DNA of 64,000 nucleotides, taken from WJMD01 sp964596015 (lineage in GTDB: Bacteria > Joyebacterota > Joyebacteria > Joyebacterales > Joyebacteraceae). The translations under genes were made by a program, and so were the position numbers. Location: positions 37,771 through 101,770 of the forward strand of contig CAZQSB010000005.1 in assembly GCA_964596015.1 (NCBI GenBank). The letters run 5' to 3'. Shown here piece after piece: positions 46,568 to 54,923 of this stretch (the first letter of the stretch is position 1; each line of letters begins with the position of its first letter). The notes beneath the pieces were generated by a model. That model was not told the DNA's origin, made no database searches, and saw only the letters and a program-made list of their open reading frames with translations.

Positions 46568-47254
46568 ATGACACGCACCATCGAGACCACAGGCAGAACC
46601 GTCGAGCAGGCGACATCGGAGGCCCTGAGGGAGCTCGGGATCTCGCGGAAGGACGCCGAGGTCGACGTCGTTGAACAGGGAAAGAAGGGACTCCTCGGGA
46701 TCTTCGGCGGCGCGCCCGCGAAGGTCCGCGTCACGCACAGGCCGTCGATCACCGACCGCGCCGAGGAGGTCGTGAACGAGATGCTCCGCCTCATGCAGAT
46801 CAGCAACCAGCTCCACATATCCGAGGAGCAGGGCTCGCTCGTCATCGACATCGAGACGGCGGGCTCCGACGGGCTCCTCATCGGAAAGGGCGGGCAGACG
46901 TTGTCGGCGCTCGAGTACATCGCGAACCGTATCCTGCAGCGCGAGGGTCTGAGGTCGCCGCGCGTCGTCCTCGACGTCAGCGGCTACAAGCGACGACGCG
47001 AGGATTTTCTGAAGAACAAGGCGCTCTCGCTGGCCGAAGAGGTGAAGTCGGCCGGACAGAAGGTCACCACCGAGCCGCTCGACGCGGCCGACAGGAAGAT
47101 CGTCCACGAGACACTTCGGTCCGATCCCGCCGTCGAGACGAAGAGCGTGGGGCACGGCAGAGTGAAGAGCATCGTCCTCTCCCCCGCCTCTTCGAACACG
47201 AAGGGGCGAAGCGGCGGAGGACGGAAGCGTCCACGCCGACGCAAGCGGAAGTAG
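46568..47254 (+). CDS. jag: Jag/KhpB RNA-binding protein
   Basis: A 228-residue protein with the three Jag parts: Jag-N (TRTIETTGRTVEQATSEALREL through KGLLGIFGGAPAKVRV), a KH domain with IGKGGQTLSALEYIANRI at about 108-125, and an R3H domain (LDAADRKIVHETLRSDP). It binds RNA and affects cell-envelope genes in other bacteria. The basic tail (KRPRRRKRK) is normal. It follows yidC as usual. Confidence 0.94.
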   Translation: MTRTIETTGRTVEQATSEALRELGISRKDAEVDVVEQGKKGLLGIFGGAPAKVRVTHRPSITDRAEEVVNEMLRLMQISNQLHISEEQGSLVIDIETAGSDGLLIGKGGQTLSALEYIANRILQREGLRSPRVVLDVSGYKRRREDFLKNKALSLAEEVKSAGQKVTTEPLDAADRKIVHETLRSDPAVETKSVGHGRVKSIVLSPASSNTKGRSGGGRKRPRRRKRK

Positions 47255-47286
47255 CATCTCGGGCCTCGGGCGATGAGGAACGGGCC

Positions 47287-48642
47287 ATGAGGCCATTCAA
47301 CGCGGATACCATCGCAGCGATCGCGACTGCTCCCGGAACCGGGGCGGTCGCGATCGTTCGCGTTTCCGGGCCGCGCGCCGTCGAGGTGGCGGACGCGGTC
47401 TTCCGAGGCAGCGCGCCATTGGCCGAGGCGGGCTCCCATACCGTCCACTTCGGACGCGCGGTCACGGCGGAGGGCCAGGTCGTCGACGAGGTGCTCGCCA
47501 CTCTCATGCGGGCGCCGAGGAGCTACACGACGGAGGACGTCGTCGAGTTCGGATGCCACGGAGGCTCGGTCGCGGCGCGCGGAGTGCTCGACGCGTGTCT
47601 CGAGGCCGGCGCCCGCCCGGCGCGGCGCGGCGAGTTCACTGAGCGCGCGTTCCTCGGCGGCAGGCTCGACCTGGTGCAGGCCGAGGCCGTCGCCGACATC
47701 GTCGGCGCCAGAACCAGGACCGGCCTGGCGGCCGCGCTCGGACAGCTCGACGGGCGACTCTCTCAGGAGCTCGCGGCGGCGCGAGAGGAACTCATCTCCT
47801 ATCGGGCCGACGTCGAGTCGCTCGTCGACTTCGAGGCCGAGGACGTGGAGCCGCCCGACCTCGCGGCGGTGGCGGCGCGCGGCGAGTCGGCGCTGGCCGC
47901 GCTCGAGCGCCTTCTCGAGGGAGCGCGCCTTGGCGAGGCGGTTCGCGACGGACTCTCGGTCGCCATCGTCGGACGACCGAACGTGGGGAAGTCGAGCCTC
48001 ATGAACGCGCTCCTCGGGCGCGACCGCGCTATCGTCACCGAAGCACCCGGAACGACGCGGGATGTTATCGAGGAGGTCGTCGACCTCGAGGGGGTCCCGG
48101 TGCGTCTCGTCGATACGGCCGGATGGCGCGAGACAACGGAGCCGGCCGAGGCGGCCGGCGTCTCGCGCTCCCGGGCGGCCGCGGCCGGGGCCGACGTGGT
48201 GCTCCTGGTGTTCGATCTCTCCGAGGGATGGACGAGTGAGGACACGCACATCGCTGAGAGCATCGAGCGTGGACGAGCGTTCGTGGTCGGGAACAAGAAG
48301 GACCTCGTGCCTGGCGGCGGTCCGTCGGCGCTGCCGGAAGACGTCATGTGCGTATCGGCGGTTCGCGGCGACGGGCTCGCCGCGCTCGGCGCGCAGGTCG
48401 TGCTCCGCGGCGCGGGGTCGGCTGAGAGCATGTCAGTGACGAACGTGCGGCACGCTGACGCGCTCCGCCGAGCGAGGCGGTTCCTCGCGGCGTCGGTCGA
48501 GCTCCTTACCGAGGGACAGTCTATCGAGCTCGCAGCGCAGGAGGCCGCGGGAGCGACCGAAGCGCTCGGTGAGATCACCGGCGAGACCACGCCTGAGGAT
48601 GTTCTCCGAAACATCTTTGAGCGGTTCTGTGTGGGGAAGTGA
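47287..48642 (+). CDS. mnmE: tRNA U34 modification GTPase MnmE
   Basis: A 451-residue MnmE: N-terminal folate-binding domain, a helical domain interrupted by a G domain with GRPNVGKSS at 229-237, DTAGWRET (G3) and NKKD (G4). The terminal FCVGK is the conserved C(I/V)GK motif. With MnmG it makes cmnm5 or related modifications at tRNA wobble uridine. Its stop overlaps the mnmG start (TGATG). Confidence 0.96.
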   Translation: MRPFNADTIAAIATAPGTGAVAIVRVSGPRAVEVADAVFRGSAPLAEAGSHTVHFGRAVTAEGQVVDEVLATLMRAPRSYTTEDVVEFGCHGGSVAARGVLDACLEAGARPARRGEFTERAFLGGRLDLVQAEAVADIVGARTRTGLAAALGQLDGRLSQELAAAREELISYRADVESLVDFEAEDVEPPDLAAVAARGESALAALERLLEGARLGEAVRDGLSVAIVGRPNVGKSSLMNALLGRDRAIVTEAPGTTRDVIEEVVDLEGVPVRLVDTAGWRETTEPAEAAGVSRSRAAAAGADVVLLVFDLSEGWTSEDTHIAESIERGRAFVVGNKKDLVPGGGPSALPEDVMCVSAVRGDGLAALGAQVVLRGAGSAESMSVTNVRHADALRRARRFLAASVELLTEGQSIELAAQEAAGATEALGEITGETTPEDVLRNIFERFCVGK

Positions 48643-50546
48643 TGATGAAGGGAACTGCCACACGAGCGTGCCGACCGGATGCGGCGGACATCGTCGTCGT
48701 CGGCGCCGGGCACGCTGCCTGCGAGGCGGCCCTCGCGGCGGCACGACTCGGACGGCGTGTCGTCGTGGTGACCATCTCGCGGGCCCACGTTTGCGAGATG
48801 CCGTGCAACCCCGCCATCGGCGGCATTGCCAAAGGACAGCTCGTCCGTGAGATCGACGCCCTCGGCGGCGAGATGGGCCGCGCCATAGACGAGTGCGGCA
48901 TCCAGTTCCGGATGCTGAACACCGGCAAGGGCCCCGCGGTCTGGTCGCCCCGCGCCCAGGCCGACAAGCGACGCTACCACAGAAGAATGCTCAGGACACT
49001 CGAGGAGGAGCCGGGCGTCTTCCTTATCGAGGACCGGGTTGAGGAGCTTCTGGTCGACGGACGCAGCGTCATTGGTGTGAGGTTGACAAGGACAGGGAAT
49101 CTGCCCTGTCGGACCGTCATCTTGACAACAGGCACATTTCTGCGAGGGAGACTCTTCGTCGGGCTGCGCTCGTGGGTCGGTGGGAGAACGGGCGAACCCG
49201 CGTCACGGAAGCTGTCGGACTCCCTCAGGGCGCTGGGACTCGGGCTGGGGCGACTCAAGACTGGAACGCCGCCTCGGGTTCTGGCGGCAACCGTTGACTG
49301 GGGGGCCACGAGGGTGCAGCATGGGGATGCGGTGCCGCAGCCGTTCTCCTTCTCGACCGATGGGCTCGCGGTGGAGCAGGTCGCCTGCCATGTCACCGAG
49401 ACGAACACAGGTGTCCACGACGTGATCAGGTCTGCGCTCTCAGAGTCACCGCTGTTCACGGGGCGCATCACAGGCGTCGGTCCCAGGTACTGTCCCTCCA
49501 TCGAGGACAAGGTCGTGCGGTTCGCGGAGCGGTCGTCGCACCGCGTGATCCTGGAGCCTGAGACGCAAGAGGGCAACACCATCTACCTGAATGGACTGGC
49601 AACCAGCCTGCCGTACGAGGTTCAGAGGGAGTTCGTCCGGCGGATCCCTGGGCTTGAGCGCGCAGAAGTGAGTCGGCCGGGGTACGCGGTCGAGTACGAC
49701 TTCGTGGACCCGCGTGAGCTCAGGCCGTCGCTCGAGGCGCGGCACATCCGGGGCCTCTTCCTGGCCGGCCAGATCAACGGAACGTCCGGCTATGAGGAGG
49801 CTGCGGCGCAGGGTCTTCTTGCCGGCATCAACGCGACGCGGGCTCTCGATGAGCAGGAACCGATCGTGCTGGGGCGCGGCGACGCCTACATCGGCGTATT
49901 GATCGATGACCTGGTGACCAAGGGCGCGGACGAGCCCTACAGAATGTTCACCAGCCGCGCGGAGTACCGTCTGATGCTGCGACAGGACAACGCCGACGTC
50001 AGGCTCTCGCCGCTCGGTCATGACATAGGGCTTGTCGATGATGCTGCGTACGCCAGAGCCGTCAGAAAGAGAGACCAGGCTCAGGAGGAGATTCGGAGAT
50101 TGCGGGAGGTCATGGTCCCGCCGGAGACGGCGAACGGCATGCTGGCGTCACGCGGGAGCGCATCCGTCTCTGAGGCGGTCCCCGCGGCGCAGCTCCTGAG
50201 ACGGCCCGAGGTGGACTACGATGCAGTGTCTGCCATCTGCCCGCCTTCGCGGCCGCTGCCGGAGGCGGTCCAGAGACACGTCGAGATCGAGGTGAGCTAC
50301 GGGGGGTACATCGAGCGTTCGCGTGAGAGGATCGGACGCCAGCGTGAACTGGACGGCCTCGGGATCCCGCCGGACCTCGGGTACGGAGACATCCGAGGCC
50401 TCTCCACGGAGGCGCGTCAGAAGCTGGCTCGCCTCAGGCCGGAGACGGTCGGGCACGCTTCGCGCATCCCCGGAGTGAGCCCCGCCGACATCGCGGTACT
50501 GCTCATCCACATGCGGGCGGCGCGTGGCTCGAGGAGGGCTTGCTGA
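48642..50546 (+). CDS. mnmG: tRNA U34 modification enzyme MnmG
   Basis: A 634-residue FAD enzyme: Rossmann motif VVGAGHAACEAALAAARLG near 20, CNPAIGGIAKGQLVREIDALGG, and the catalytic-region LPCRTVILTTGTFLRG. The C-terminal SRAEYRLMLRQDNAD and the terminal MnmE-binding helices are complete. The ATG overlapping the mnmE stop is used; adjacent GTG and ATG codons are alternatives. Confidence 0.96.
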   Translation: MMKGTATRACRPDAADIVVVGAGHAACEAALAAARLGRRVVVVTISRAHVCEMPCNPAIGGIAKGQLVREIDALGGEMGRAIDECGIQFRMLNTGKGPAVWSPRAQADKRRYHRRMLRTLEEEPGVFLIEDRVEELLVDGRSVIGVRLTRTGNLPCRTVILTTGTFLRGRLFVGLRSWVGGRTGEPASRKLSDSLRALGLGLGRLKTGTPPRVLAATVDWGATRVQHGDAVPQPFSFSTDGLAVEQVACHVTETNTGVHDVIRSALSESPLFTGRITGVGPRYCPSIEDKVVRFAERSSHRVILEPETQEGNTIYLNGLATSLPYEVQREFVRRIPGLERAEVSRPGYAVEYDFVDPRELRPSLEARHIRGLFLAGQINGTSGYEEAAAQGLLAGINATRALDEQEPIVLGRGDAYIGVLIDDLVTKGADEPYRMFTSRAEYRLMLRQDNADVRLSPLGHDIGLVDDAAYARAVRKRDQAQEEIRRLREVMVPPETANGMLASRGSASVSEAVPAAQLLRRPEVDYDAVSAICPPSRPLPEAVQRHVEIEVSYGGYIERSRERIGRQRELDGLGIPPDLGYGDIRGLSTEARQKLARLRPETVGHASRIPGVSPADIAVLLIHMRAARGSRRAC

Positions 50547-51196
50547 TGGGACTTGTGCCGCGGGAGAACCTCGAGACGCTGCTCGGTCCTATTCCGGAGG
50601 AGCGGCTCAGTCTGTTGGAGCGGTATGTCAGGGTGCTCAAAGCGTCATCGCGGCGGTTCGGCCTGGTGTCACGAAGGGACGAGGAGCGGCTCGGCGAACA
50701 CCTGATCGACAGCGCCTCCATCCTGGCGCTCGACGGGATCGATGCCAGGCTGGCGGCCGGTGAGCTGGCGGACCTTGGGACGGGCGGCGGGCTGCCCGGC
50801 GTTGTCCTGGCCATCCTCCGTCCTGGGATAAACGTCGCGCTTGTGGATAGCAGGCGTTCGCGAATTGTCTTTTTGAAGCAGCTTGTCCAGGACCTGGAGC
50901 TTGCGAACGTCCGCATCGTCCATGAGCGGATCGAGCATATCCCGGAGGAGGAGCGCTTCGCCAACGCGACGGCGCGTGCGCTCGGCCGCATTGAGGATGT
51001 TCTGGCGCCGAGCCTCGGCGTCATCCGGCCGGGCGGCAGGCTCTTCCTCTATAAGGGGCCCGCGTGGGTGGACGAGCGAGAGCGAGCCATAGGGGTCGCG
51101 CGGCGGTCAGGTGCAGTGCTCGAGGAGGAAGTGGCCGTGGCGCTGCCAGATCTGGACCGGGCGACGACCTTCGTGGTGTTTCACGTGAAACAGTGA
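50546..51196 (+). CDS. rsmG: 16S rRNA m7G527 methyltransferase RsmG
   Basis: A 216-residue RsmG (GidB): SRRDEERLGEHLIDSASIL, SAM motif LADLGTGGGLPGVVLAIL, and LVDSRRSRIVFLKQL. It methylates G527 of 16S rRNA. The start ATG overlaps the mnmG stop (TGATG). The last residues FHVKQ are encoded by a perfect parS site (51177-51192), so the partition array begins inside this gene. Confidence 0.94.
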   Translation: MGLVPRENLETLLGPIPEERLSLLERYVRVLKASSRRFGLVSRRDEERLGEHLIDSASILALDGIDARLAAGELADLGTGGGLPGVVLAILRPGINVALVDSRRSRIVFLKQLVQDLELANVRIVHERIEHIPEEERFANATARALGRIEDVLAPSLGVIRPGGRLFLYKGPAWVDERERAIGVARRSGAVLEEEVAVALPDLDRATTFVVFHVKQ

Positions 51197-51223
51197 TGCT
51201 ATGCGACGGAACGATGGACCTGG

Positions 51224-51255
51224 AGAGCGCCCATGAGCAGGGCGCTCTTTTCTTT
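51224..51255 (+). terminator. Rho-independent terminator after rsmG
   Basis: A perfect 9-bp stem (51224-51232 with 51240-51248), 7-base loop and TTTTCTTT tail. It sits between the first and second parS sites and should stop transcription from entering the array. Confidence 0.8.
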
Positions 51256-51816
51256 GGAGGTGTTTCACGTGAAACACCTCAGTACCGAGCCAACCCGGTC
51301 CACCTGGAACCCAGTGCACTTGTGCAGTGTTCCACGTGAAACACCGGGACCAGGCAGTTGAGCGTTTCACGTGAAACACCAGGACGAGCGATCGAGCGTT
51401 TCACGTGAAACACCTGTGATCTCCCTGGTCGGAGTCTGCCTGGTACGTGCGCCTCAACGAGTGTTCCACGTGGAACATCGGGACTCCGCGATTGAGCGTT
51501 TCACGTGAAACTCCAAGCCAAGCAATCGAGCGTTTCACGTGAAACACCTGCGATCTCTCTGGTCGGAGTCCGCCTGGTATGGAGGAATCTCAACGAGTGT
51601 TCCACGTGAAACACCGGAGCTCCGTAGTTGACTGTTTCACGTGAAACACCCGAGAACCGAGCGAGCCCGGTCCACCTGGAACCCAGGGCTCTTGAGTAGT
51701 GTTCCACGTGAAACACTGGGACCCGAGACTGAGCGTTTCACGTGAAACACCTCCGATCTCCCTGGTCGGAGTCCGCCTGGTATGGAGGAATCTCAACGAG
51801 TGTTCCACGTGAAACA

Positions 51817-51916
51817 NNNNNNNNNNNNNNNNNNNNNNNNNNNNNNNNNNNNNNNNNNNNNNNNNNNNNNNNNNNNNNNNNNNNNNNNNNNNNNNNNNNN
51901 NNNNNNNNNNNNNNNN
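51817..51916. other. Assembly gap (100 N)
   Basis: Exactly 100 undetermined bases inside the parS array. A round number of N usually marks a gap of unknown size. Near-identical spacers flank it on both sides, so repeats probably broke the assembly here. Confidence 0.98.
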
Positions 51917-52074
51917 CTGGTCGGAGTCCGCCTGGTATGGAGGAATCTCAACGAGTGTTCCACGTGAAACACCGGGGCCCCCGAGACTGAGCGTTTCACG
52001 TGAAACACCGCCCAACAATCTGCCCAGCGTAGCTGCCAGCGACTCCCGACAAGCCCCTTACCCGGACAGAAAGC

Positions 52075-52083
52075 TGTGGATAA
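52075..52083. promoter_or_regulatory. Consensus DnaA box near parA
   Basis: TGTGGATAA, a perfect DnaA box on the minus strand, lies between the parS array and parA, 8.7 kb from the dnaA boxes. Confidence 0.55.
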
Positions 52084-52107
52084 CTCCACCTGTACCCATT
52101 TTCTCTC

Positions 52108-52136
52108 TTGACAGGACGTTCACGGACTGGTTGTCT
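52108..52136 (+). promoter_or_regulatory. Candidate parA promoter
   Basis: Perfect TTGACA at 52108-52113 with a weak TTGTCT 17 bases downstream, about 70 bases before the parA start. The -10 is poor. Confidence 0.35.
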
Positions 52137-52204
52137 CTCGCATCAGGCTGAGCAATCGATCTGCTGCGATTGTGGACACATTCATTCTATCCACGGACGG
52201 ACAC

Positions 52205-53011
52205 GTGAGCCGCATGATCGCCATAGCCAATCAGAAAGGCGGCGTGGGGAAGACCACGACAGCTGTCAACCTTGCAGCCTGTACGGCGGTCGCTGAGCGT
52301 CCTACACTGCTGATCGATATCGATCCGCAGGCGAATGCGACGAGCGGCCTCGGGATCTCCAAGGACGACGTCCAGACGAGCGTCTACGAGGTCCTCATTG
52401 GAGAGGCGCCCGCTGAAGACGCGATCATGGCAGTTCCGCAGCTGCCGTTTCTGGACGTGATTCCCTCTGACCAGCGCCTCATCGGGGCGGAGGTCGAGCT
52501 CGTCAATGTGATGGCGCGCGAGACGAGACTGCGTCGGGCTCTCGAGTCGATCCGCGACAACTACCATTTCATCTTCGTGGACTGCCCGCCGTCGCTCGGT
52601 CTTCTGACCATCAACACGCTGACTGCGGCCGACACCGTGATCGTGCCGATCCAGTGCGAGTACTATGCTCTGGAAGGACTGGGTCAGCTCCTCAACAGCA
52701 TCCGACTTGTTCAGCGCAACCTCAACGCGTCGCTCCGCATCGAGGGCATCCTCCTGACGATGTACGACGGGCGGCTGAACCTGGCGCGACAGGTCGCCGA
52801 GGAGGCGCGGCGGTACTTCGGGGACCGCGTGTACCGCGCGATGATTCCCAGGAATGTTCGGCTGGGCGAGGCGCCGAGCTTCGGACAGCCGATCATCCTC
52901 TATGACATCCTGTCGTCGGGCGCAGAGAGCTACATCGAGCTCGCGAAGGAGATCATGTTCCGCGAGAAGCAGCCGATGAACGCGCCTGTCGAGTCCGCGC
53001 ACGGGAGCTGA
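52205..53011 (+). CDS. parA: Chromosome-partition ATPase ParA (Soj-like)
   Basis: A 268-residue ParA with the deviant Walker A ANQKGGVGKTTT near its N-terminus, FVDCPPSLGLLTINTLTAAD (Walker B region) and VYRAMIPRNVRLGEAPSFG near the end. It has no N-terminal HTH, so it is the chromosomal Soj type. It moves ParB-parS complexes over the nucleoid. The GTG giving VSRMIAIANQ is chosen because it matches the family N-terminus; the ATG at 52214 is also possible. Confidence 0.94.
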   Translation: MSRMIAIANQKGGVGKTTTAVNLAACTAVAERPTLLIDIDPQANATSGLGISKDDVQTSVYEVLIGEAPAEDAIMAVPQLPFLDVIPSDQRLIGAEVELVNVMARETRLRRALESIRDNYHFIFVDCPPSLGLLTINTLTAADTVIVPIQCEYYALEGLGQLLNSIRLVQRNLNASLRIEGILLTMYDGRLNLARQVAEEARRYFGDRVYRAMIPRNVRLGEAPSFGQPIILYDILSSGAESYIELAKEIMFREKQPMNAPVESAHGS

Positions 53012-53073
53012 CGCCGCTCGGACATCGGAGACGGAGCCGTTCGTCAGAACGCGCGCACAACAGAGGAACGACC

Positions 53074-53955
53074 ATGAAGAGGAAGGCACTGGGACGCGGC
53101 ATCGGGGCGCTCATACCTGACGCTCCGCAGGACCAGGGCGAGGCCCGGGCGGTTGCCGAGATCAGCGTCGAGCTGATCGAAAGGAACAAGGAGCAGCCTC
53201 GCACCCGCTTCGACGAGACCTCGCTCAGGGAGCTGTCGCAGTCGATCGCCGCGCACGGCGTTCTGCAGCCGGTCGTCGTGCGGCCGATGCCGACTGGAGG
53301 CTACCAGCTGATCGTCGGCGAGCGCAGGCTGCGCGCGGCGCGATTGGCGGGAGTTGAGAAGATCCCGGCCATCGTGCGAGAGGCGGGAGAGGCCGAGACG
53401 CTGGAACTCGCGCTGGTCGAGAACCTCCAGCGGGAGGACCTCAACCCGATCGATGAAGCGCACGGCTACGAGGCCCTGATGGAGATCGCGGGTCTCAACC
53501 AGTCGGAGCTTGCGGAACATGTGGGACGCGACCGGAGTACGGTCGCCAACTCGCTTCGTCTTCTGGAGCTGCCGCTGGACGTGCAGGAGCTTCTCTCGGC
53601 GGGCGGCCTCAGCGCGGGACACGGACGAGCGCTCCTGGGAGCCGCGACCGCGGAGGAGAGGTCGGTGCTCGCGTCGAAGACCATGGAGCGCGGGCTGTCG
53701 GTTCGCGAGCTGGAGGCTCTCGTGCGCGGCAAGCAGCGCCGAAAGAAGAAGCCGCGCAGCCGGCGCACCGACGATCCTGTGGTGCGGGAGATCGAGGAGA
53801 GGCTTCAGCGGACGTTCGGGACACAGGTGCGGATAGACCGCCTGGGCGACGAGGGAACCATCAGGATCGAGTACTACTCGGAAGAGGACCTGTCCCGGAT
53901 CGTGGAGCTGCTCCTGACCGTACGGGAGTCGGCTGAGACCGGTTCGGACACGTGA
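53074..53955 (+). CDS. parB: Chromosome-partition protein ParB (Spo0J/Noc type)
   Basis: A 293-residue ParB. The CTP-binding N-terminal domain has IERNKEQPRTRFDE, IAAHGVLQPVVVRP, the GERRLRAARLAG box and ALVENLQREDLNPIDEA. The central HTH is LNQSELAEHVGRDRSTVANSLRLLELP, the element that reads parS. The C-terminal domain dimerises. It is the expected reader of the adjacent parS array. It is 62 bases after parA. Confidence 0.95.
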   Translation: MKRKALGRGIGALIPDAPQDQGEARAVAEISVELIERNKEQPRTRFDETSLRELSQSIAAHGVLQPVVVRPMPTGGYQLIVGERRLRAARLAGVEKIPAIVREAGEAETLELALVENLQREDLNPIDEAHGYEALMEIAGLNQSELAEHVGRDRSTVANSLRLLELPLDVQELLSAGGLSAGHGRALLGAATAEERSVLASKTMERGLSVRELEALVRGKQRRKKKPRSRRTDDPVVREIEERLQRTFGTQVRIDRLGDEGTIRIEYYSEEDLSRIVELLLTVRESAETGSDT

Positions 53956-54062
53956 GGAGCGGAACACGAGGTGTCGCGCATCGGCCTCAGGACGGGGTCG
54001 GCGGGCGAATGGAGATTCGGGCGGAAGTTTCGACGGGACGGGCATGTGCGGGCCGAACGGTG

Positions 54063-54092
54063 TTGACTTGAAATCGGCCGTTCTGGTATCGT
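54063..54092 (+). promoter_or_regulatory. Candidate promoter of the bactofilin gene
   Basis: TTGACT (54063-54068), 18-base spacer and TATCGT (54087-54092), about 80 bases before the bactofilin start, in the 217-base gap after parB. Moderate matches. Confidence 0.45.
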
Positions 54093-54172
54093 CGACGTCC
54101 CGTGTGCACGGACGCGGAGGCGAGTCGGGCGCGTTCACTGAGAGCGTGCGGCCGGCCGCCGGGGGGTAGACA

Positions 54173-54610
54173 ATGTTCACGAAGGACGACGAAAGGAATG
54201 TCGGCATTGTGAACACGATCATCGGGGAAGGCACCACCCTCAAGGGCGACGTCACCGTCGAGGGCAGCATCCAGGTCGACGGCGACTTCGAGGGCACGAT
54301 CGAGGCGACCGACACGCTCGTCGTGGGCGAGAGCGGCAAGGTCGACGGTGACGCCACCGTCGCCAACGCCGTGATCGGCGGCCACATGTACGGCAACGTC
54401 TTCGCCACCGGCAAGATCGAGCTCCAGCGGGGCTCGCAGCTCCTCGGCGACATCAAGACGCGCGGCCTCGTCATCGAGGACGGCGTGGTCTTCCAGGGCA
54501 ACTGCCAGATGGGTGACATCCGGGAGGAGCCTCCGAGACGGCGCGAGGACACCGAGCTCGATCTGGAAGAGGACACCGAGGAGCTCGAAGAGGCCGAGGC
54601 GACCTACTGA
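54173..54610 (+). CDS. Bactofilin family cytoskeletal protein
   Basis: A 145-residue bactofilin. The beta-helical core is visible as hydrophobic six-residue repeats from TIIGEGTTLKGDVTVEGSIQ through VVGESGKVDGDATV, IGGHMYGNVFATGKIEL and LLGDIKTRGLVIEDGV. A short N-terminus and an acidic C-terminal tail (about 115-145) flank it. Bactofilins polymerise without nucleotide; in myxobacteria one scaffolds ParABS at the poles. Its position directly after parB makes a link to chromosome placement plausible. Confidence 0.9.
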   Translation: MFTKDDERNVGIVNTIIGEGTTLKGDVTVEGSIQVDGDFEGTIEATDTLVVGESGKVDGDATVANAVIGGHMYGNVFATGKIELQRGSQLLGDIKTRGLVIEDGVVFQGNCQMGDIREEPPRRREDTELDLEEDTEELEEAEATY

Positions 54611-54923
54611 GTTCCTGGTCGGCCGATGGGGCGGGCTCGCACCACGAGCTGTGGATATCTGTGCACAGCGGACCCTCACTGGGCTAACTCCAGACAGAGC
54701 AATCGCTTGTGGCATCCGGTCGGTAACGCCGAAAGCGGGTTATCCACCGAACTACGAGTTTGTCAGTAGTTTGTGAGAGGCTCCAAGCTGAGCAGATACC
54801 AGCAGTTAGACGGCGGTGCGGCCAGTCGTAGCTGAGACGACGTTCGGCCGCGCTGTTGTGTGGAAGACGGTGGAACGGCGGCGGATAGCGCCGCCCATCG
54901 GTTCTCTCCAGAAGGAGGATGCG
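54611..54923. other. Intergenic region before the V-ATPase operon with DnaA-box-like sites
   Basis: No gene or clear promoter was found. Two 8-of-9 DnaA-box matches are present, TGTGGATAT at 54650-54658 and TTATCCACC at 54740-54748. A GAAGGAGG ribosome site at 54911-54918 belongs to the next gene. Confidence 0.5.

Larger units (their letters stand above)
51177..52007. repeat. Array of parS centromere sites
   Basis: At least 15 sites match the ParB-binding consensus TGTTNCACGTGAAACA or differ by one or two bases. They start at 51177, 51261, 51328, 51363, 51397, 51462, 51497, 51531, 51598, 51633, 51700, 51734, 51801, 51956 and 51992. Two forms dominate and partly alternate, TGTTCCACGTGAAACA and CGTTTCACGTGAAACA; 51177, 51261 and 51633 are perfect TGTTTCACGTGAAACA. 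Site-to-site distances past the first are 34-36 or 65-67 bases. The spacers are themselves repeated (for example GGTCGGAGTCCGCCTGGTAT at four places). No gene is credible here. ParA and ParB follow. Confidence 0.95.

Noticed and set aside
51177..52007. CRISPR-like reading of the repeat array
   Set aside because: The repeats are 16-base palindromes of the known parS type, spacers are themselves repeated, and no cas genes are present.
51107..52089. Short open frames with FHVKH/FHVEHS repeats in the parS array
   Set aside because: They are translations of the parS palindrome and its spacers in all frames; no ribosome sites, and several run into N.
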